A stretch of 51,319 nucleotides of DNA, from the NCBI GenBank assembly GCA_902595635.1, contig CACJQT010000010.1, positions 1 through 51,319 on the forward strand, written 5' to 3'. Positions within the stretch are counted from its first letter, which is position 1. Each line of letters opens with the position of its first letter. The DNA comes from an uncultured Pelagibacteraceae bacterium (lineage in GTDB: Bacteria; Pseudomonadota; Alphaproteobacteria; Pelagibacterales; Pelagibacteraceae). The notes beneath the pieces are model-generated. The model saw nothing but the letters and a program-made list of their open reading frames with translations, was not told the DNA's origin and searched no databases. A program made the position numbers and the translations under genes. Shown piece after piece: positions 42,348-50,026 of this stretch.

Positions 42348-44468
42348 ATGGCTACTAGAACTGATTTAATAAATAAATCAAATCAATCGAAAAACATAAT
42401 AACTTATGTAATTATTGGAGTTGTTTTTTTGGTAGCACTCTGGCTATCTACTCAAAGTGAAGGGCCTTCAAAATTTCCTAAAGAAGTCACTGATAAATTT
42501 ACATTTACAGCTTGGGTGAACGATGGAGAAGATTATTTAAAAAAAAATTACAGATGGGTCACTAAAATTATAGCAAGCTATATAAAAGAAACTTACTATT
42601 TTTTAGAAGACTTTTTGCTAGAGTCTCCTTGGATTTTAATAGCAGCAATAATTGTAATACCTTGCATAATTGCGGGTGGTTTGCGATTGGGAATTTACTC
42701 TTCTTTTGTAGTTTATTTTTGGGGAGCTACAGGAATGTGGGAACCATCCTTACAAACAGTGGCGTTGATGGGTCTGTCAGTTTTATTATGTGTATTTTTT
42801 GGATTTATACTGGGTGTCTTGTGTTCACAGAGTAATAGATTTGAAAATTTCATGAAGCCAGTATTAGATACTATGCAAGTAATGCCAGCATTTGTATATT
42901 TGTTCCCAGCATTATTTTTTTTTGGGATAGGAGGCGCGCCAGCAATATTGGCTACCATGATATATGCAATGCCTCCAATAATAAGATTGACAAACACTGG
43001 TATAAGACAAGTGCCAGCTCAAACTATTGAGTCTGCAACTTCCTTTGGTTCAAGTAAACTTCAATTGTTATTTAAAATTAAAATTCCATTATCTTTACCA
43101 AGTATAATGATGGGTATTAACCAAGTAATAATGATGGCATTGGCATTAGTGGTTCTTGCATGTTTTATAGGTGCCGAAGGTATTGGTGGCCAAGTTTGGC
43201 AAGCAATAAGAAGATTGGATGTTGGTTGGGCAATGGAAGGTGGGCTATGTATTTTATTTATGGCGATAATGTTTGATAGATTTAGTTTAGCGTTTAGTAA
43301 AGATGTAGAAAGACTTCCTTCAGATGTTCAAAGATTTTATTTACTTCCACAAAGTTGGGAAAAATATCAAATCGCAAAAATTTTAGAAATGCCGTTAAGT
43401 TTTGGAAATAAGATTTTAAAAATCATATGTCAAACAGTTACATCTGCTATAGCAATAGTATTTAGAGTTTTAGTTTCAATTTTTAATAAATCTACAGCTG
43501 AAAATATCGGTGAATTTATTAGCAAAAGATATTATGTTATTCCTTATTTTTTAGTTTTACTTCTAATTGCATTTATAGATCATTACTTTTTAGAAATAGG
43601 AACATTTCCAAAAGAATGGAAATTATCAATAAGACAACCAATTACAAATGCAGTAGAAAGCCTGACTGTAAATCCAGGATTTATTTCTTTTGCAAAAGGT
43701 TTAAGAGCATTTGTTTATTTAAATTTGTTAAGACCTTTAGATGTTTTTCTAACTCAAATACCTTGGTGGTATACATTAGCAGTATTTTCGGCTTTAGGTT
43801 ATGTAACTGTTGGAATAAGATTTGCAATAATTACTGCGGTACTTCTTCTATTCATTGGTGCATGTGGAATATGGACACAATCAATGATAACTTTATCCTC
43901 AGTACTTGTGTCTGTAGTGCTGTGTTTTGTTATAGGAGTTCCTCTTGGAATAATTGCATCTTACAATGAAAGATTTAGAAATATTCAGAACGTAGTATTG
44001 GATGCAATGCAAACACTTCCTTATTTCTGTTATTTAATTCCTGTTCTAATGTTTTTTGGTGGTGGAACAGTGTCAGCTGTTCTTGCAACTGTAATATATT
44101 CAATTCCGCCAATAATTCGATTAACATCTCTAGGTTTAACACAGGTTTCTGGCACTTACTCTGAAGTATCGAGATCATTTGGTGGAACACTTATTCAAAC
44201 ATTAAATAAAGTTAAATTTCCGTTAGCTATTCCAAGTTTAGTTATTGGATTTAATCAGACTGTAATTATGGCTTTTGCTATGCAAATAGTTACACCGCTT
44301 ATTGGTGGTAAGGGCTTAGGTCTAGAAGTCTTTAATGGTCTTGCAAGATCAGATACTGGAAGAGGATTAGCAGCTGGTATTGGAATAGTATTACTGGCTA
44401 TTATTATTGATAGAATTACACTTGCGTGGACTAAGAAACAAAGAGAAGCTTTAGGCTTAATAAGCTAA
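42348..44468 (+). CDS. proW: Fused tandem permease of a quaternary-amine ABC importer (ProW-ProW)
   Basis: This 706-residue protein holds two complete ProW-type permease domains. Repeat 1 (about 70-330) has QVMPAFVYLFPALFFFGIGG and the EAA-like ATSFGSSKLQLLFKIKIPL. Repeat 2 (about 440-700) has QTLPYFCYLIPVLMFFGGG and VSRSFGGTLIQTLNKVKFPL. Both carry the same PPIIRLT motif, so one chain can make the whole membrane pore that normally needs two subunits. A linker with extra membrane segments (about 390-440) joins them. It is followed by the ProX binding-protein gene after 86 bases with its own promoter. Confidence 0.95.
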   Translation: MATRTDLINKSNQSKNIITYVIIGVVFLVALWLSTQSEGPSKFPKEVTDKFTFTAWVNDGEDYLKKNYRWVTKIIASYIKETYYFLEDFLLESPWILIAAIIVIPCIIAGGLRLGIYSSFVVYFWGATGMWEPSLQTVALMGLSVLLCVFFGFILGVLCSQSNRFENFMKPVLDTMQVMPAFVYLFPALFFFGIGGAPAILATMIYAMPPIIRLTNTGIRQVPAQTIESATSFGSSKLQLLFKIKIPLSLPSIMMGINQVIMMALALVVLACFIGAEGIGGQVWQAIRRLDVGWAMEGGLCILFMAIMFDRFSLAFSKDVERLPSDVQRFYLLPQSWEKYQIAKILEMPLSFGNKILKIICQTVTSAIAIVFRVLVSIFNKSTAENIGEFISKRYYVIPYFLVLLLIAFIDHYFLEIGTFPKEWKLSIRQPITNAVESLTVNPGFISFAKGLRAFVYLNLLRPLDVFLTQIPWWYTLAVFSALGYVTVGIRFAIITAVLLLFIGACGIWTQSMITLSSVLVSVVLCFVIGVPLGIIASYNERFRNIQNVVLDAMQTLPYFCYLIPVLMFFGGGTVSAVLATVIYSIPPIIRLTSLGLTQVSGTYSEVSRSFGGTLIQTLNKVKFPLAIPSLVIGFNQTVIMAFAMQIVTPLIGGKGLGLEVFNGLARSDTGRGLAAGIGIVLLAIIIDRITLAWTKKQREALGLIS

Positions 44469-44470
44469 GA

Positions 44471-44486
44471 CAAATAGTACTATTTG
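44471..44486. promoter_or_regulatory. 16-bp perfect palindrome upstream of proX (possible operator)
   Basis: CAAATAGTACTATTTG is a perfect inverted repeat just after the permease stop and 5 bases upstream of the proX -35 box. It could be an activator or repressor site; with no T-run after it, it is not a good terminator. Confidence 0.4.
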
Positions 44487-44491
44487 CGTGG

Positions 44492-44521
44492 TTTACATAC
44501 TGATACATTTTGATCTAAAAT
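44492..44521 (+). promoter_or_regulatory. Candidate sigma70 promoter of the ProX-like gene
   Basis: TTTACA (44492-44497, 5 of 6) and TAAAAT (44516-44521, 5 of 6) are 18 bases apart. Transcription would begin near 44528, giving a leader of about 27 bases that contains the ribosome site GAGAGG 6 bases before the ATG at 44555. Confidence 0.55.
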
Positions 44522-44554
44522 ATGTTTTTAATTAATTAAAAAGAGAGGAAATAA

Positions 44555-45559
44555 ATGAAGTTATCAAAAAAGATATCAGCACTAATTCTTTCTGTGGCTC
44601 TGTTAATTGGAAGCTTTGGTCAAGCCAATGCAGCTAAAAGACTTCACGCAGCTATAGCAGATTGGACTGGTGGGATAATTACGTGCGAAGTTGCCGTAGC
44701 AATTCTTGAAAGAGAAATGGGATACAAAATTAAACAAACTGTATTTCCTTCAGGAACTGGTTTATGGGAAGCAATCGCCGCAGGTGAGTTAGACTTCGCT
44801 TGTGAAAGTTGGCCAAGTTACGCTGAAGCTGACACTGTGATGTTAAAAGAAGACTTAATATACGAAGGTAAAGTCGTTGGAACGTACAGTGGTGATGGAA
44901 GTGTAGATTTACTTGGAACAGCAGGAATAATCGGTATGTCAGACTACTGGATACCAAGATACGCTGCTGAAGAACTAGGTATTAAAACTTGGAAAGACTT
45001 AAACAAACATAAAGCAAAATTTGCAACAATTGAAAGTGGTAAGAGAGGTAGACTTATTGGATGTCCGGTTGCAGGTTGGAACTGTCATGACCAAAAAAGA
45101 CTTGATCTTTTAGGAATAGACTTCCAAGCTGATGAACTTGGAACAGAAGCTGCTGCTATCGCAGAAGCAAAAGCTGCTTACATGCGAAAAGAGCCATTCC
45201 TACTTTATCTATGGTCACCGCATTGGTTCTTTGGTGAGTATGATATGGTTGGTGTACAACTTCCAGAACACAAAACTTGTGACAGCTTCACAGAAGCAAA
45301 TAACTGGAAAGATTGTGGAACTGCTGCATGGCCAGCAACTGGTTGGGCTAAAGATTACACGATGAACTACGGAAACCCAGCTACTTTTGCAAGTGCAGAA
45401 CATGCTGATGCTAAGAAGTTCTTTGAAAAAATGTCTTTACAAAATATTGATCAAGCTAAAATGTTAGTTGAAGTTGATATTAAGAAAAGAGATGTAAAAG
45501 AAGTTGTTAATGAGTGGTTAGACAATAATCCAGATAAATGGAAAAGTTGGCTTCCATAA
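44555..45559 (+). CDS. proX: Quaternary-amine binding protein (ProX/OpuAC family)
   Basis: The 334-residue periplasmic protein has a signal peptide (about 1-26, ANA cleavage). The mature part is rich in Trp and Tyr in positions expected for an aromatic cage that binds trimethylammonium groups: DWTGG, CESWPSY, SDYWIPRY, AGWNCHD and WSPHWFF. It captures glycine betaine, carnitine or gamma-butyrobetaine for the fused permease. It has its own promoter and a strong terminator, so it is probably expressed above the permease. Confidence 0.95.
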   Translation: MKLSKKISALILSVALLIGSFGQANAAKRLHAAIADWTGGIITCEVAVAILEREMGYKIKQTVFPSGTGLWEAIAAGELDFACESWPSYAEADTVMLKEDLIYEGKVVGTYSGDGSVDLLGTAGIIGMSDYWIPRYAAEELGIKTWKDLNKHKAKFATIESGKRGRLIGCPVAGWNCHDQKRLDLLGIDFQADELGTEAAAIAEAKAAYMRKEPFLLYLWSPHWFFGEYDMVGVQLPEHKTCDSFTEANNWKDCGTAAWPATGWAKDYTMNYGNPATFASAEHADAKKFFEKMSLQNIDQAKMLVEVDIKKRDVKEVVNEWLDNNPDKWKSWLP

Positions 45560-45580
45560 TAACTTTTAAATAAATTAAAT

Positions 45581-45615
45581 AAAAAGGGCTTTGATTTTCA
45601 AAGCCCTTTTTTTTT
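45581..45615. terminator. Strong bidirectional intrinsic terminator between proX and the gbb hydroxylase-like gene
   Basis: A 14-bp perfect stem (45581-45594 with 45598-45611, core GGGCTTTGA) closes a TTT loop; the A- and T-runs on both sides make it work in both directions. It lies 21 bases past the proX stop, and its T-run touches the stop of the convergent hydroxylase gene at 45614. Confidence 0.93.
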
Positions 45616-46738
45616 ATTTCTTAAGATAATTTAATCGACCCACAATTTCATCTCTATCCATGTAATAACCTTGCAGGTGTCTGTGTCCAGAATTTGGATC
45701 AAATTCTGTTCTTCCGTGAAGTACTCTTCTATTATTAAATGTATATATATCTCCTGGTCTTAGCCTAAATTTTATTTGAAATTTGTCATCGTGTAAAAGT
45801 TTTCCAAATTTATGATGAGATTTATAAACTTTATCCATTTGATCTGGGTGACAATCTAAAGCGTCCATGGTTGCAGTACTAAATCTAACATCATTATAGT
45901 CACCATCTTTTGTTAGACTTATTGCAGTACCATAAAAGCTTCTATGAGCTTCTTGTGTGTAATCTTTGTCTCTAAACTTTAAAGGAATTTTTGTTAGCGT
46001 TTCAAAAGTATCTTTGTCGTTTTTCTTTAAATATTCTGCAACAGCGAATGCATCTACTGCTGATGAGTCACCTCCTTTTGCTGAATTAACTAAACAATGC
46101 AAAAATTGATATCCGGGAGGATTTTCAAACCATGGTAAATCCATATGATTTTGAAGTGCATGAGCTGTATAAGCTGAGTTATTCGGTTTTGGTATATTTA
46201 TAACTTCAAAGGGTGTTTTAAAAAATGTCTCTCTTGTGTGACTAATTCTATTTAAAACAGGAAACGCAGAATTTTTTTCTACTGGAGCATTGTAAACTAT
46301 AGCTATTCCTTTATAATGAAGAAGTTCTAACCATTTTATTAATCCCTGTTCAGAAGATATTATTTCATTATGATCTATGTATATACTATCAATATTTTTT
46401 TCTAAACTGCCATCCCACAATTGATAAGGTGATTTGTATTCTTCGTTATTTTTTATTGTGTAGCAATTTTCTCTAAGCCAATTAATATCATAATGGCTTA
46501 TATGATTTCCCTCACTCCACTCTATTTCTAATTTACCATCACTATTAAGATTATATTTTTTTGGGTTTATATTTTCTGACACATCTAAAATATTAAACAT
46601 TCGATGCCTAGAATCTTTATCGTGTGCAGTTGGACAATTATCTCTCAGCCACATATAATTAAATTTACTTTCTTTCCCGTCATCCCAAATTACTTGGAGA
46701 TAAGTCCCATTTTTTGAGATTTTTGAAATTGAGTGCAT
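45614..46738 (-). CDS. Gamma-butyrobetaine hydroxylase-like 2-oxoglutarate/iron dioxygenase
   Basis: This 374-residue protein has an N-terminal GBBH-like domain (about 1-95) and a TauD/TfdA dioxygenase domain. The iron triad is H198-x-D200 (NHMDLPW) and H341 (VLHGRTEF), with R353 for 2-oxoglutarate. PPGYQFLHCL and the MDRDEI end are family traits. The family hydroxylates gamma-butyrobetaine to L-carnitine, or trimethyllysine. The N-terminal zinc site is only partly kept: C35 and H82 are visible but the usual extra cysteines are absent (NCPTAHD). Neighbouring ProX, carnitine dehydrogenase and BKACE genes support the butyrobetaine role. Confidence 0.88.
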   Translation of the reverse strand: MHSISKISKNGTYLQVIWDDGKESKFNYMWLRDNCPTAHDKDSRHRMFNILDVSENINPKKYNLNSDGKLEIEWSEGNHISHYDINWLRENCYTIKNNEEYKSPYQLWDGSLEKNIDSIYIDHNEIISSEQGLIKWLELLHYKGIAIVYNAPVEKNSAFPVLNRISHTRETFFKTPFEVINIPKPNNSAYTAHALQNHMDLPWFENPPGYQFLHCLVNSAKGGDSSAVDAFAVAEYLKKNDKDTFETLTKIPLKFRDKDYTQEAHRSFYGTAISLTKDGDYNDVRFSTATMDALDCHPDQMDKVYKSHHKFGKLLHDDKFQIKFRLRPGDIYTFNNRRVLHGRTEFDPNSGHRHLQGYYMDRDEIVGRLNYLKK

Positions 46739-46784
46739 AAATAATGATTATATAAAATAATTCACATTTCAATTCAATTAATAG

Positions 46785-46813
46785 TTGACTTAATATTTTT
46801 TGAGAGATTTATT
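46785..46813 (+). promoter_or_regulatory. Candidate promoter of the second ProV-like gene
   Basis: TTGACT (46785-46790, 5 of 6) and TTTATT (46808-46813, 4 of 6) are exactly 17 bases apart. Transcription would start near 46820, about 35 bases before the ATG at 46856. Confidence 0.4.
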
Positions 46814-46826
46814 AGCGTTAAGTTAT

Positions 46827-46841
46827 TTGTTAAGATAACAA
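46827..46841. promoter_or_regulatory. Inverted repeat TTGTTA-AGA-TAACAA in the ProV2 leader (possible operator)
   Basis: A perfect 6-bp inverted repeat with a 3-base centre lies just downstream of the inferred transcription start and 14 bases before the ATG. Its right half (AGATAACAA) is the 9-mer that occurs twice upstream of the dipeptide-type binding-protein gene. A common regulator is a guess. Confidence 0.35.
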
Positions 46842-46855
46842 CTAAGTTTGTTCGA

Positions 46856-47881
46856 ATGTCTAAAATTGAAATAAATAATGTATTTAAAATATTTGGTCCA
46901 AAACCATCCAGTGTTTTGCAGATGGTCAAAGATGGTTCAAGTAAAGAAGAAATTTTAGAAAAAACAGGTCACACAGTTGGACTAGACAATGTGACTCTAA
47001 AAATTAATGAAGGTGAAACATTTGTTTGTATGGGTTTATCGGGTTCGGGTAAATCAACTCTCATAAGACATTTAAATAGATTAATAGATCCAACTGATGG
47101 TGAAATCCTAATTGAAGGGACTAATGTAATGAGCCTTAAAAAAGAAGAGCTAATTGATTTTAGACGACATAAAATGAGTATGGTGTTTCAAAGGTTCGGT
47201 TTGTTTCCTCACAAAACAGTATTGCAAAATGTTGGGTATGGACTTGAAATGCAAGGTGTAGAACTTGAAAAGAGAAACAATGTGTCTATGGAAAAAATTG
47301 AATCTGTTGGATTAACAGGTTTTGAAAATCAATTTCCAAATCAGTTATCTGGAGGTATGCAACAAAGAGTTGGACTTGCAAGAGCATTGGCAACTGATAC
47401 AGATATAATGTTAATGGATGAAGCTTTTTCAGCTTTAGATCCTTTAATTAGAAGTGATATGCAAAAACAGTTACTAGCTCTTCAATCGGAACTAAAAAAA
47501 ACTATTGTATTTATTACTCATGACTTAGATGAGTCATTAAAGCTTGGTGATCACATTGGAATTCTTAATGCTGGCAAGCTTGTTCAAGTTGGAACCCCTG
47601 TAGATATTATTATGAATCCAGCTGATGATTATGTTGAAGCTTTTGTTAAGGATGTAAATAGAGCAAAAGTGATTAAAGCTAAAATTATAATGAAATCAAT
47701 AAATGAAACAACTAATGAAGAAAAAAATAATCTTATTAAAATACATGAAGACCAGTTTATTGAGGAGTTTTTGCCACAAGTTGTTTGTAATAATGCCAAT
47801 TGCGAGGTGGTTGATAAACAAGGAAATGTTAAAGGATATATCACTAATAAAGAGCTACAACACTCTTTGAGCAAATCTTAA
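46856..47881 (+). CDS. proV: Quaternary-amine ABC transporter ATPase, ProV/OpuAA type (paralogue 2)
   Basis: This 341-residue ATPase has VFKIFGPKPSSVLQM and TGHTVGLDNVTLKI at the N-terminus, Walker A GLSGSGKST (about 61-69), signature LSGGMQQRVGLARAL, Walker B IMLMDEAFSALD and the H-loop VFITHDLDESLK. The Walker B has DEAFSALD where paralogue 1 has DEPFSALD. The C-terminus carries a short divergent CBS-like tail. It diverges from the hydroxylase gene and is followed after 4 bases by an SDR gene. Both ATPases could serve the one fused permease. Confidence 0.93.
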   Translation: MSKIEINNVFKIFGPKPSSVLQMVKDGSSKEEILEKTGHTVGLDNVTLKINEGETFVCMGLSGSGKSTLIRHLNRLIDPTDGEILIEGTNVMSLKKEELIDFRRHKMSMVFQRFGLFPHKTVLQNVGYGLEMQGVELEKRNNVSMEKIESVGLTGFENQFPNQLSGGMQQRVGLARALATDTDIMLMDEAFSALDPLIRSDMQKQLLALQSELKKTIVFITHDLDESLKLGDHIGILNAGKLVQVGTPVDIIMNPADDYVEAFVKDVNRAKVIKAKIIMKSINETTNEEKNNLIKIHEDQFIEEFLPQVVCNNANCEVVDKQGNVKGYITNKELQHSLSKS

Positions 47882-47885
47882 AATT

Positions 47886-48671
47886 ATGAGCATAGATTTA
47901 AAAAACAAAAGAATAGTTATATCTGCTGGAGGTTCAGGGATAGGCTGGAGTTCGGCAAAAATATTTTTAGAGAAAGGTGCAACAGTATATCTTTGTGATA
48001 TCAATGCCACTTTTCTTAACAAATGCAAAAAGCACAAACTAAATAATAAAAAATTATTTGTTTTTCAATGTGATGCCTCAGACGAGAACCAGGTAAAGAA
48101 TTTTTTTACCAAAGTATTAAAAAAAACAAAAAAAATTGATGCTCTTATTAATAATGTTGGAATTGCTGGGCCAACTGGAACACTCGAAAAATTAAAAAGT
48201 AAAGATTGGGAAAATACTTTAAAGGTGAATGTTATAAGCCATTTTTATTTTTCAAAGTATTCAATTCCAATGCTTAAAAAAAATAAAGGCGGAGCAATAA
48301 TAAATTTATCATCAACCGCAGGTATATTTGGATTTCCATTAAGATCTCCTTACTGTGCAAGTAAGTGGGCAGTTGTTGGTATAACTAAAACATTGGCAAT
48401 GGAACTAGGAAAATTTAAAATTAGAGTAAATGCTATTTGTCCAGGAACAATTAAAGGAGATAGAATGGGAAGAGTCATAAGAGATAAATCTAAATTTTTA
48501 AATGTTTCAAAAAAATTAATAGAAAAAGAATTTGTTTCAATGACATCAATGAATACTTGGGTATACGAAGACGACATTGGAAAAATTTGTAGCTTTCTAA
48601 TTTCTAATGATGCTCCAAGAATATCTGGGCAAGTAATTGCAGTAGACGGCAACACTTTGAGAATGCACTAA
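47886..48671 (+). CDS. Short-chain dehydrogenase/reductase (SDR)
   Basis: This 261-residue SDR has a slightly altered cofactor motif SAGGSGIG (13-20; the usual first Gly of TGxxxGIG is preceded by Ser-Ala), the NNVG motif (89-92), and the catalytic S142/S143, Y156 and K160. CPGTI follows as expected. D38 after the second strand (CDIN) suggests NAD(H). It lies 4 bases after the second proV gene, so it probably acts on a compound brought in by that importer; the substrate is unknown. Confidence 0.9.
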   Translation: MSIDLKNKRIVISAGGSGIGWSSAKIFLEKGATVYLCDINATFLNKCKKHKLNNKKLFVFQCDASDENQVKNFFTKVLKKTKKIDALINNVGIAGPTGTLEKLKSKDWENTLKVNVISHFYFSKYSIPMLKKNKGGAIINLSSTAGIFGFPLRSPYCASKWAVVGITKTLAMELGKFKIRVNAICPGTIKGDRMGRVIRDKSKFLNVSKKLIEKEFVSMTSMNTWVYEDDIGKICSFLISNDAPRISGQVIAVDGNTLRMH

Positions 48672-48674
48672 CAA

Positions 48675-49085
48675 CTAAACTTTAATATTTTTTTCATTTA
48701 CTTCCATAAATGGGAAATGAGACTCTTTAAAATGTATATTTTCTGCTTTTTTTAAAAAACTGATATCATCCAGTAAACCTGCATATAAATAGTATTTCTT
48801 GTACTTTTCCACATAAGTCAAAATTGGTGCTGCGCACTTTTCACAAAAATGTTTTTTTATTTTATTACCACTGCCTCCTTCGTGTTCATAAATTTTCAAT
48901 TTTGATTTATCTATATCTATTGCTCCGTCTCTAAGCAGTATTATTGTCATCATTCCGCCTATTTTTTTTCTACAATCAATGCAATGACAATTGAAAACTA
49001 AAGGAACTTCATCAAGCTTGACGTTAAAAGTTATATTTCCACAGATACATCCGCCAGTTTTATTTATAAAAATTTTTTCTTTCAT
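48675..49085 (-). CDS. GFA (glutathione-dependent formaldehyde-activating) family zinc protein
   Basis: From the ATG at 49085 the protein has 136 residues; a TTG one codon upstream is possible but the ATG overlaps the preceding stop (TGATG). The GFA zinc motifs are intact: GGCICGN (C13, C15), FNCHCIDCRKK and HFCEKCAAP. Family members bind zinc and some bind or transfer glutathione-linked formaldehyde; most have unknown substrates. It is translationally coupled to the carnitine dehydrogenase gene, so formaldehyde or a thiol adduct from methyl-group oxidation is a reasonable but unproven link. Confidence 0.85.
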   Translation of the reverse strand: MKEKIFINKTGGCICGNITFNVKLDEVPLVFNCHCIDCRKKIGGMMTIILLRDGAIDIDKSKLKIYEHEGGSGNKIKKHFCEKCAAPILTYVEKYKKYYLYAGLLDDISFLKKAENIHFKESHFPFMEVNEKNIKV

Positions 49086-50026
49086 CAATTTCTAATTTTA
49101 TTCTCGTATTTTTTTCTAATTTTTAAGACATCAACTAAATATTGGTCCCTAATATTTGAAAGCATATTTATTGGTTTACCCTTAGCTTGTTTTTTTGTGC
49201 CTGATATAAGTTTATTAGATAATTTATTTGTTAATTTTGGAGCTTTTAATTTTGTCCAAGGTAATTTTAAAGCTGGACCAAATTGCTTTAACATATGTTT
49301 CATTCCTTCATTACCTCCTGCAAGATGAAAGGTTAAAAAGGTACCCATTATTGAGTATCTAAGACCTGGTCCATCTTCTATTGCACGATCTAATTCTTGA
49401 GTTGTTGCATAATTTTCGTTAATTATATGCAAACCTTCTCTCCACAATGCTTCTTGGAGTCTATCTGATAGATAACCTGGTAATTCTTTTTTAAGCATAA
49501 TTGGCTTCATTGAGATTGATTTGTAATATTTATTTGCATCTAAAAGAAACTTTTTTGTGGTTTTTTTTCCAGGAACTATTTCAACTGCTGGCAACAAATA
49601 TGCTGGATTAAATGGATGCCCAATTATGCCTCTTTGTGGATTTTCACTCTTAGAAAAAATTTTAGAGGGTAAAAGTCCTGAGGAGCTTGAGGAAATAATT
49701 ATATCCGATTTTACATATTTTGAAATTTTGTGTATCAAATCGGTTTTAACTTTATAATTTTCTAATACACTTTCTTGAACAAAATCGACATTTACAAGAG
49801 CTTTTTCAAGTGAATTAAAAAATTTTAAATTTTTAATTAAAATCTTTTTTCCAAAAAGTTTTTTTATACTTTTTGAAGTTCTTTTTATCTCTTTTAAAAC
49901 ATAACTTTTAAGATTTTTATTTTGATCATATGCATGAACGATTTTATTGTGTGCTAAATTTCTTATTATCCATCCAGTCCCTATTACACCGGTTCCAACA
50001 ATTCCCACAGTTTTAATTTTTGACAT
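49085..50026 (-). CDS. L-carnitine dehydrogenase-like protein (3-hydroxyacyl-CoA dehydrogenase family)
   Basis: This 313-residue protein has the NAD-binding motif VGIVGTGVIGTGW (7-19), GHPFNPAYLLPAVEIV, and the C-terminal GPGLRYSIMGTFLTFHLAGG, which are characteristic of carnitine 3-dehydrogenase. It oxidises L-carnitine to 3-dehydrocarnitine with NAD. The start overlaps the BKACE stop (TAATG) and its stop overlaps the GFA start (TGATG), so the three are one translation-coupled unit. Lambda-crystallin or hydroxybutyryl-CoA dehydrogenase is the alternative, but the BKACE partner argues for carnitine. Confidence 0.87.
   Translation of the reverse strand: MSKIKTVGIVGTGVIGTGWIIRNLAHNKIVHAYDQNKNLKSYVLKEIKRTSKSIKKLFGKKILIKNLKFFNSLEKALVNVDFVQESVLENYKVKTDLIHKISKYVKSDIIISSSSSGLLPSKIFSKSENPQRGIIGHPFNPAYLLPAVEIVPGKKTTKKFLLDANKYYKSISMKPIMLKKELPGYLSDRLQEALWREGLHIINENYATTQELDRAIEDGPGLRYSIMGTFLTFHLAGGNEGMKHMLKQFGPALKLPWTKLKAPKLTNKLSNKLISGTKKQAKGKPINMLSNIRDQYLVDVLKIRKKYENKIRN

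Noticed and set aside
44471..44486. Terminator after the fused permease
   Set aside because: The palindrome is AT-rich with no following T-run; an operator is more likely.
49086..49088. TTG start one codon before the GFA protein's ATG
   Set aside because: The ATG at 49085 is in a TGATG overlap, which recurs in this genome.
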